Positions 58,119 through 64,000 of a DNA stretch of 64,000 nucleotides are shown here, one piece after another. Position 1 is the stretch's first letter. Each line of letters begins with the position of its first letter. Location: positions 434,001-498,000 of the forward strand of contig NC_013077.1 of NCBI RefSeq assembly GCF_000142805.1, in the 5' to 3' direction. The translations under genes were made by a program, and so were the position numbers. Source of the stretch: Lachancea thermotolerans CBS 6340. Taxonomy: Eukaryota > Ascomycota > Saccharomycetes > Saccharomycetales > Saccharomycetaceae. Under the pieces are notes generated by a model, which searched no databases, was not told the origin of the DNA, and saw only the letters and a list, made by a program, of their open reading frames with translations.

Positions 58119-60206
58119 CTAATAGCCGATCAGCTTCATTAGCCCGTAACCTACAGTGGTAATGACAAAGTAAGACCAGATACTGGCGGGCACGCCTCGG
58201 GTGATAAAGTTCCCGACCGTTAGATATCTATCACCCAATTCGTCTATCATTGAAATGGCGGTCACATTAGGGAATCCTGACGTTGGAAGACCCATGGCAG
58301 CGGAGCATAGCAGCGCGGCAATCATTATCAACAGTCTCGAGTGGTCTCCGTTTGGCAGGTTCTTTCCAATTTCGCTCATCAGTGGCACAATAATCATGGC
58401 GGCGACGGTGTGTGAAACGAACGTCGCCATTACGAGAATCACAATTCCGAAGATGAGTACAATGAGAAAAATCGGTTTGTCTTGCACATGGTCCTTTATA
58501 GTGTTGGCGATCGAGGCCAAAAGGCCTGAGGATGTGACTGCCTTACCAAGCGTCGTCCCTCCCATTGCTAAGACAACAATGGTCCACATGAAGTTGTTAA
58601 AGTCGCTTGAGCTTAGCATCCCGGTTCCAAAGAGAAGCAGGATAGGAATGATTGAAATAATTCCCATTTCACCAAAAATGCCACTCAATTGTTTGGCCAT
58701 GCACCACAGTACAATAGTGACAATAGTGACGAGAGTAACGTACCACTGCTGAACAGTGAATGGATCTTTGATGGGATGAAGTTGCAAAAGTTTGAGACTT
58801 CTATCAACGGGGAAACTTATGAGCAACATCACCCATATACCCAGGGTACAAATGGCACAAACTGGCAGGGCAACAATAAACCACTGTCCCCAAGTGGGCT
58901 GTGGGTCCATCATTCCAATTGAGAAAATGTTTTGAGGCGAAGCGATAGGCGACGCCATCCCTCCAATGTTCGAGGCAAGCGCAATGCCAAGGATCAAGGA
59001 CTTGGCAAAAGAACTGTTCTTGGGCAACGTGCGTAACAGAGGCTGAATAATAGAGTAACACAAGACTGGGGCCGCAACGTTAGAAACCCACATAGACACG
59101 AACAGGGCCACGCACATGTTTGTGAGAAGGATAATTTTGGGGTTTGTTCCCGCAGAAGCCAGGACATGGGTAGACACAACTTTAGCAACGTTGTACTTGG
59201 AGAGCGCCGCAGCCAAGGTAAAACCACCCAGAAGTAGCATAATCACACTCGACCACATAGTAGAGAGAATGTACTGGGAAGACTGCTGAGAGGTCATTAC
59301 ATTGCCCTCAGAGTCCTTGAGAACGGGCAGCACAACGATTAGGAGTGGGACCAACAGTGAAGTAACAAATAGCGGGATCGTTTCAGTGGCCCAGAGCATA
59401 GAGGCGTAGATTACGATGGAAAGACAGTTTTTCTGGAGCGTATCGCGGATTGGTACGAACTCGAGAATGAGCAGGAAGATCGCTGTGATACCCGTGAAAC
59501 GAAGAATACCTGGGGACCTCAGAAGCACACGGAAGTAGTGTGCTGGCGTCATATGGAGCGCATCGGTAAGAGTGGCATTGGGCAGCTCGTCGGGGGACGG
59601 AGACATGCGCACCTCGTCGTCAAGCGACTTTTGCGTAGCCTTGCGTTTCGCGTGGGCGGCAGTCTTGAAGTTTTGGGCCTGGCGCTCGAGGTTCATCATG
59701 TCCTTCCACACCGTATTCCTCTCCCAGACGACATGCTCGCGTAGGTGGAGCGAAAGCTCGCGCTCGGCCTCCTCAATGGCCGCGGGGTCCTGGTTGGGGT
59801 CGGTGGAGAGGCCCAGCAGGCGCGCGTACATGGAGATGGCGTCGCCGATGGAGGCATCAATGTCAGCGAGGGCGGCAGGGCTAAACACGTGGGCGCGGGA
59901 GGACAGGCTTGCGATGTAGCCGGGCTTGACGTTGGTGTCAAGACTTTTGTCGAACTTTTTACAGATCTTGGAAAATCCGGTCTGGTTGAGCTCTATGAAG
60001 CTCTTGAGCTCCGAGAGCTGCGTGTAGGCGACGACAAGCCGCTTCTTGAGGTTGATACGGTCCTCCATCAGCGGGTCGAGGAGACCCGCGTAGTGGGTGC
60101 TGCGGGACACGAGCGGTACCATTTCGCTGGCGGAGTTGCCGCGCCTGCGGAAGCCGCTGTTATTCGTGCTGTTGGCGTGGCCGCCGTTGCCAGCGCGGTT
60201 GTTGTG

Positions 60207-60252
<46 letters not shown>

Positions 60253-60653
60253 TCGTCGTCCGACAGTGAGGCGGCGTGCCGCAGCGCCGGGCGCAAGCCC
60301 TCGGACACGGCGGAGGCGCCGGAGGCACTGCTGCGGCGGCTGAGGAACTCGTGCAGCGGCTGCTGCGCGTAGAACTCGGCTACGTCGTCCTTCAGCTCGT
60401 GGTAGCTGGCGAAGATGCGCGTCTCCTGCTGCGCGAAGAAGGCGTCAATTTTGTGGAGCTCCTTGTCGAGCGCCTCGAGGAACTTGTGCTCATAGCTGTC
60501 GTGGAGCGGGACGAGCTCCGGGTCCGAGACGCTGCTCTGGTAGAGCTTTTCCTTCTGGAGCGTGTAGATGAGCCGCTTGAGCTGCGAGTACGCGATGTAG
60601 CGCGAGGACCACTCGGGCACAGCGTTGAACTGCAGCGAGTGGGAGAACTTCAT
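58119..60653 (-). CDS. PHO91: Vacuolar low-affinity phosphate transporter with SPX domain
   Basis: 844 residues from the ATG at 60653 (S. cerevisiae 894), which gives the conserved SPX start MKFSHSLQFNAVPEW; the frame is open upstream to 60842. The SPX domain (1 to about 300) binds inositol pyrophosphates and sets activity to phosphate status. It is interrupted by a variable loop with 17 consecutive Asp and then an Asn/Gly-rich stretch. From about 375 on, the sequence is a DASS-type (citrate transporter-like) membrane domain with about twelve segments. Pho91 exports phosphate from the vacuole. It is convergent with URK1 over 81 bases, as YNR012W-YNR013C. Confidence 0.95.
60210..60260. repeat. 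Trinucleotide (GAC/GAT) repeat coding for 17 Asp in PHO91
   Basis: Seventeen Asp codons in a row, mainly GAC with GAT at regular places, in the variable loop of the SPX domain. It is a likely length-polymorphic microsatellite. Confidence 0.95.
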
Positions 60654-61292
60654 CGGGCGGTGGGGGAGTAGTGCTAGAGAGCGATGGCTGGCGCGCGGGA
60701 CTTTGATGAGCGAAGCGATCTGGCGGTGGACGGGAAGATCACCGACGGGAGAATAACCCCCGGGGCAGGCACGTGACCTCAAGCACGTGCGCGAGACCTC
60801 TGCCACGTGACGGAGATTCGACGTATATAGCGACGCAGTCATGTGGTCATTAGGATGTCACGTGAACACCTCCGTCCCAAGCGATACCAATAATGACGTA
60901 CAGAGTGACATACTGAAACGCGGCACGTGACTAAATGCCCCGAGATCTCCGTATACCGTGACCCGATGATCGCCGTGCCTGGCGCCGCCACAGCCCGCGT
61001 TCCAGGCCCTTGGGCGCTCTCCGGGCTCGTCTCCCCCGCCACTACGCATTGCTACTTGCACGACAAGTGCGGCGGACGTCGCCCACGGGCACCCTGACCG
61101 TTTTGCTGGGAGCATGAAAAAGTTGACATAAAATGGGCCCGCGGGGGGCATTCTTGCGCGGGAGTAGATCCTTGACCAAACACACGCCGCGCAACAGAGG
61201 CTGGGCATCAGTGTGTAGATTCGTATATATAACTTGATAGGTAGCCATTGGATTGGCGAGGACGGGAGGCAAGTGCGGGCACAGGAAGAAGC
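60654..61292. other. Divergent GC-rich promoter region PHO91 / YNR014W-like gene
   Basis: 639 bases with five CACGTG boxes (next entry) and a TATATATAA at 61224-61232 that should serve the plus-strand gene. No gene seen. Confidence 0.55.
60770..60929. promoter_or_regulatory. Five CACGTG boxes upstream of PHO91
   Basis: CACGTG at 60770, 60784, 60804, 60859 and 60924 (first bases), most followed by GA. They are sites for Cbf1 or Pho4, 117-276 bases upstream of the PHO91 ATG. Because PHO91 handles phosphate, Pho4 is one candidate; the TCACGTGA-like flanks fit Cbf1 better. Confidence 0.6.
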
Positions 61293-61949
61293 ATGGAAAG
61301 CAGCGAGAACAGGCCTGTAGACGCGCATTTGGTGGTGCGGTACGCGGTGGCGGAGGACAATGGTGAGACGGGCGCAGGGTCCGCGGAGGGCGCGGCGTGG
61401 GAGCATGGATCGCGACGGGGATCGGTCCAGGGCACGTCGATCTGTGTGGTGGAGCCTTGGCGCGGACCCGGGCAGGGCTCGACGCCGGAGGCCGCGCCGA
61501 CGCGGCGGCTGTCGGCGTCGATGCGGGTGAGCGATCTGTACCAGTGTGTGCACTCGAGAGAGACCTCGATGAGCGGGCCCGGGGCACTGTGGGGCGCGGG
61601 TGGCGAGGAGGTGAGTCCGGGCACGAGCCCGGGCACGAGCCCGAGAACGTCGGTCGCGCAGCAGGGAGCGGGCGGTGTGGAGACGCGGGTGCCGACTGCG
61701 GCGGCGGCGCCGCCGCCGTCGCGAAACTCGAGCCTCTTGTCATCGTCCTCGCAGCAATCGCCGCGATCGCGCACTGGAAGCCAAGATTCTGAGGCGCTGG
61801 GCGCCTGCCCGGGACACGAGTGTGCGTCCCACGACGCGCACGGCGACTGCTGGATCGACGCCAGCACGCCTTGCGATAGACATCACCATCGGCGGAAATC
61901 AACCGCGATCAAGTTTCGCAAGGCTCTCTACGAGGATCCTGGAACCTAG
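61293..61949 (+). CDS. Hypothetical protein, probable YNR014W/YMR206W ortholog
   Basis: 218 residues from the ATG at 61293 (YNR014W 212). Low-complexity, rich in Ser, Gly, Ala, Pro and Thr, without membrane segments. A three-fold 12-base repeat (61614-61649) encodes SPGTSPGTSPRT. The Cys/His-rich segment near 183-202 (CPGHECASHDAHGDC) and the basic end HHHRRKSTAIKFRKALYEDP look conserved-like; a metal-binding role is only a guess. Position next to PHO91 matches YNR013C-YNR014W, and YMR206W follows PFK2 in the sister region. In S. cerevisiae YNR014W is a cell-cycle- and heat-regulated gene of unknown function. Confidence 0.65.
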   Translation: MESSENRPVDAHLVVRYAVAEDNGETGAGSAEGAAWEHGSRRGSVQGTSICVVEPWRGPGQGSTPEAAPTRRLSASMRVSDLYQCVHSRETSMSGPGALWGAGGEEVSPGTSPGTSPRTSVAQQGAGGVETRVPTAAAAPPPSRNSSLLSSSSQQSPRSRTGSQDSEALGACPGHECASHDAHGDCWIDASTPCDRHHHRRKSTAIKFRKALYEDPGT

Positions 61950-62156
61950 CTATCTAGTTTACGAATATAAAAGGCCAGCGGCCAGGCCGGGCAGCGAGAC
62001 CGCAGGGATGGCGGCCGCTGGCCTCATACGATGAGCAATATACGATTTCACGATACACGCGCTAGTCGCCTTCAGCTTCTCCAGGTTTAGTAATGTGTTG
62101 TGATGATCTATTTTGAATACTAACGCTCTATCTATGCGGCGTGGCTGGTGCCCTCT

Positions 62157-64000
62157 CTAGGCTGCGTCGCTGCTCTTTTTCAGGCTACGCAGGCTCCGCT
62201 TGGTTTTCATCATCATGTGACGGAACATAGCCTGTGTGGGACTCGACATCTCCGCCGGCGACGATGGGTGGTCCTCCAGCTCCAGCCACACGCCGTTCTT
62301 CTCCAAACCGCGACCTGCGACGCTCGGCGTACGGCTCAGCGCGCCAGACCCGTCGGGCCCGCCCGCGGCCCGCTCTGTTCCGTGCAGTTGCAGGTTCTTA
62401 GGATTCTTCACCCTCTTGCCAGAGCGGTTGGGCGGTGTCACGTTGCAGCTGAACCAGGTCCCGTTCTTTGAGTTTAGCGACTCTGTGTGCGACTCGCGAG
62501 TCGCAGGGCTGTCTCCGTCGGTGCTGCCCGAGAACGCCTCCTCCGCGTTCGCGGCCTGCCGCTCAAAGTACACGCGGACCCTCTCGAACACTGTGGGCCC
62601 GTTTTCGGAGTTTATGGGCTCCGTGCTGAGGGTATCGTAGTTCTCGAGGAGATCGCTCAGTAGGTCTTCCGTCAAAACGTCATTCGAAAGGATCTTGCTC
62701 TTGCGTAGCTCCTCGACGACGCGCGAGTTTCTCTTCTGTATGGAGCCGGAGTATGGCTCAGGATTTTTTGTGGCAGCCTTGGCTTTCGCCTTGGGCTCTT
62801 CTTGAACCTGGGTTGTTTCGCTGGTGTCCATCGTCGATTCTGCGGAATCCGGTTTAACCGTAGCATCTGCGAAAGATGCCACAGAAGGGTTCTGCACCTT
62901 CATTGGCAGCTGTGGCAGGCCGTTTGGTGGCAGAGCATTGACAGGTGTCGAAACGGAGAGAGAGCTATCCTCGTACTTGAGTTTGATGGCTAGCGGGGAC
63001 TGTAGGGTGACTTCGGCCTTACTATCGGCCTTCGACTCAGACTCGGGCTTTTTGGCGCTGTCAGATGGTTCGCTCTGCTGAGCCCAGTCAATTGTGGTCT
63101 GCGTGGATTCGGAAAGGCCCTTTTGTTTCCTTTCATTCTTTGCGAGGTTGTCACCGATAGTCAGCGTCTCCGAGGAATGACCGAAGCCTGGCTTCTGGCC
63201 ATGGACTTCGGGTACTTCAACTGCTGATTCCAGAGAGGATATTTCCTGATCTGAAGATGTTTCTCCACTACTGTCAGAGTCAGTGGAACCTTTGCTTAGC
63301 CTCAGCTGTGTCAAGTTCTTTCCGTTTTTCGAAAGGCTATAATTTTCTTCTGCATGAAGGGTCCTGTTGGCTGCTGATTCTGCCAAAGCATTTTTCGCTT
63401 CAACGTTCTCATCAGGACTACTGGATTGAACCGTTTCCTCCTTTTCAGTTGGGCTCTGCCCGCACAATGGCACTGTGTTTTCGTTGATGTCGTTACTCTT
63501 TATCGTAGTCTCAACTTTCGGTTCATCGTCAAGCTGAGCCAATTGTTTGACCTTAGAAAATTCTTTCGCCTTCAAAAGCTCTTCACCTCTAACCGGTTCT
63601 TCGGCCTTCGCATGCTCTTCGATCTTAGGTTGTTCTTCGGTCTTCACAGATTCATTGATCTCCGCAGACCTTCCCACCTCATAAGGCTTTTCAAGCTTGG
63701 AGGGCTCCTCGGCCTTGACAAATTTCTCGTCCCCGGTAGCCTTCACAGGCTCCTCGTTCTCGACAACTTCTTTAGCCTTCACAGGCTCCTCGGCCTTTAA
63801 AGGTTCCTCGGTTTTTAAGGGCTTGTTGGCCTTCAAAGCCTCCCCGGTCTTCTCAGGTTTTTCGGTCTTCTCAGGTTCTTCAGTCTCCTCAGGCTTCTCG
63901 AACTTCAAGGATTCCTCAGCCTTCAAGGGTTCCTCAACCTTAACAGGGTTTTCGGCATTGACAGGAGTTTTGGCTTCCGCGCATTTTTCAGCCTCCGCAT
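62157..64000 (-). CDS. Partial gene: unrecognised large protein with Lys-Glu-Pro repeats (5' end outside the window)
   Basis: About 613 C-terminal residues are visible and the frame is open through the right edge, so the N-terminus is missing. The visible N-terminal 125 residues are an imperfect repeat of about 7-8 residues, of the form KxEEPxKA. It is followed by a Ser/Glu-rich disordered middle and a more structured part (EELRKSKILSNDVLTEDLLSDLLENYDTL, about 415-445). The end is basic and helical, MFRHMMMKTKRSLRSLKKSS. No domain or counterpart is recognised, and neither YNR015W nor YMR207C matches. Repeats of this kind suggest a long flexible spacer, for example in a cortical or scaffold protein, but that is conjecture. 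Confidence 0.75.
   Translation of the reverse strand, partial: AEAEKCAEAKTPVNAENPVKVEEPLKAEESLKFEKPEETEEPEKTEKPEKTGEALKANKPLKTEEPLKAEEPVKAKEVVENEEPVKATGDEKFVKAEEPSKLEKPYEVGRSAEINESVKTEEQPKIEEHAKAEEPVRGEELLKAKEFSKVKQLAQLDDEPKVETTIKSNDINENTVPLCGQSPTEKEETVQSSSPDENVEAKNALAESAANRTLHAEENYSLSKNGKNLTQLRLSKGSTDSDSSGETSSDQEISSLESAVEVPEVHGQKPGFGHSSETLTIGDNLAKNERKQKGLSESTQTTIDWAQQSEPSDSAKKPESESKADSKAEVTLQSPLAIKLKYEDSSLSVSTPVNALPPNGLPQLPMKVQNPSVASFADATVKPDSAESTMDTSETTQVQEEPKAKAKAATKNPEPYSGSIQKRNSRVVEELRKSKILSNDVLTEDLLSDLLENYDTLSTEPINSENGPTVFERVRVYFERQAANAEEAFSGSTDGDSPATRESHTESLNSKNGTWFSCNVTPPNRSGKRVKNPKNLQLHGTERAAGGPDGSGALSRTPSVAGRGLEKNGVWLELEDHPSSPAEMSSPTQAMFRHMMMKTKRSLRSLKKSSDAA

Noticed and set aside
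60654-60842. 63-residue N-terminal extension of PHO91 from the ATG at 60842
   Set aside because: It would place a non-conserved Arg/Ser segment before the SPX domain, whose start is conserved at MKFSHSLQFN; a TATA-like sequence lies within the extension.
61042-61902. Minus-strand frame of 286 codons (and others of 219-231) over the YNR014W-like gene
   Set aside because: Low-complexity Arg/Pro/Ser/Ala translation typical of antisense GC-rich DNA; the plus strand frame has the expected position, start and TATA box.

Overview
The window is nuclear DNA of a budding yeast of the family Saccharomycetaceae. Nearly every gene can be named from its Saccharomyces cerevisiae counterpart. The gene order is that of a species that never underwent the whole-genome duplication: single genes stand where S. 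cerevisiae has duplicate pairs (AIR1/AIR2, PCL2/PCL9, ICY1/ICY2, CIK1/VIK1, CLN1/CLN2, YMR206W/YNR014W), and the genes alternate between two S. cerevisiae sister regions. Moderate GC content, compact spacing, rare short introns and near-perfect TACTAAC branch points fit Lachancea best. The genus is an inference; the species cannot be read with certainty. Counterparts were assigned from recalled sequences and gene order, not from a search.

Layout. From 0.1 to 18.1 kb lies a merged version of S. cerevisiae YDL123-130 and YDL175-180: AIR1/2 (nuclear RNA surveillance), SNA4, an IMPACT-family protein, DLD2, HNT1 (with an intron), CDC48, PCL2/9, VCX1, a YDL180W-like membrane protein, a YDL129W-like protein and RPP1B (with an intron). 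A GC-rich 1.6-kb gap at 18.1-19.7 kb marks a change of block. From 19.7 to 35.6 kb is a merged YMR195-200 / YPL250-256 block: ICY1/2, the YMR196W glycosidase-like gene, VTI1, YAH1, CIK1/VIK1, HFI1, BBP1, one gene not recognised, the G1 cyclin CLN1/2 and ROT1. From 36 to 62 kb is a merged YMR201-206 / YNR006-014 block: VPS27, RAD14 (with an intron S. cerevisiae lacks), ATG3, LRO1, NRM1, ERG2, CSE2, TOM40, INP1, PFK2, GLO1, PRP2, URK1, PHO91 and a YNR014W-like gene. The right edge cuts an unrecognised protein rich in Lys-Glu-Pro repeats.

The genes are housekeeping genes and do not form one pathway. Promoter motifs fit their likely control: SBF-type and Swi5-type sites at the two cyclin genes, an exact Rpn4 (PACE) site at CDC48, a pair of Rap1-like sites at RPP1B, and CACGTG boxes strongly concentrated in intergenic DNA at a few loci. 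GC content is patchy: 16-21.7 kb and 59.6-61.9 kb are very GC-rich, and both patches end inside a gene.

I saw no transposon, LTR, virus-like element, tRNA, rRNA, CRISPR array, centromere or telomere repeat, and nothing that amounts to a new biological system. The most useful points are the RAD14 intron, the odd 5' splice site of HNT1, the unrecognised propeller-like gene between BBP1 and CLN1/2, the CACGTG clusters and the GC patches.
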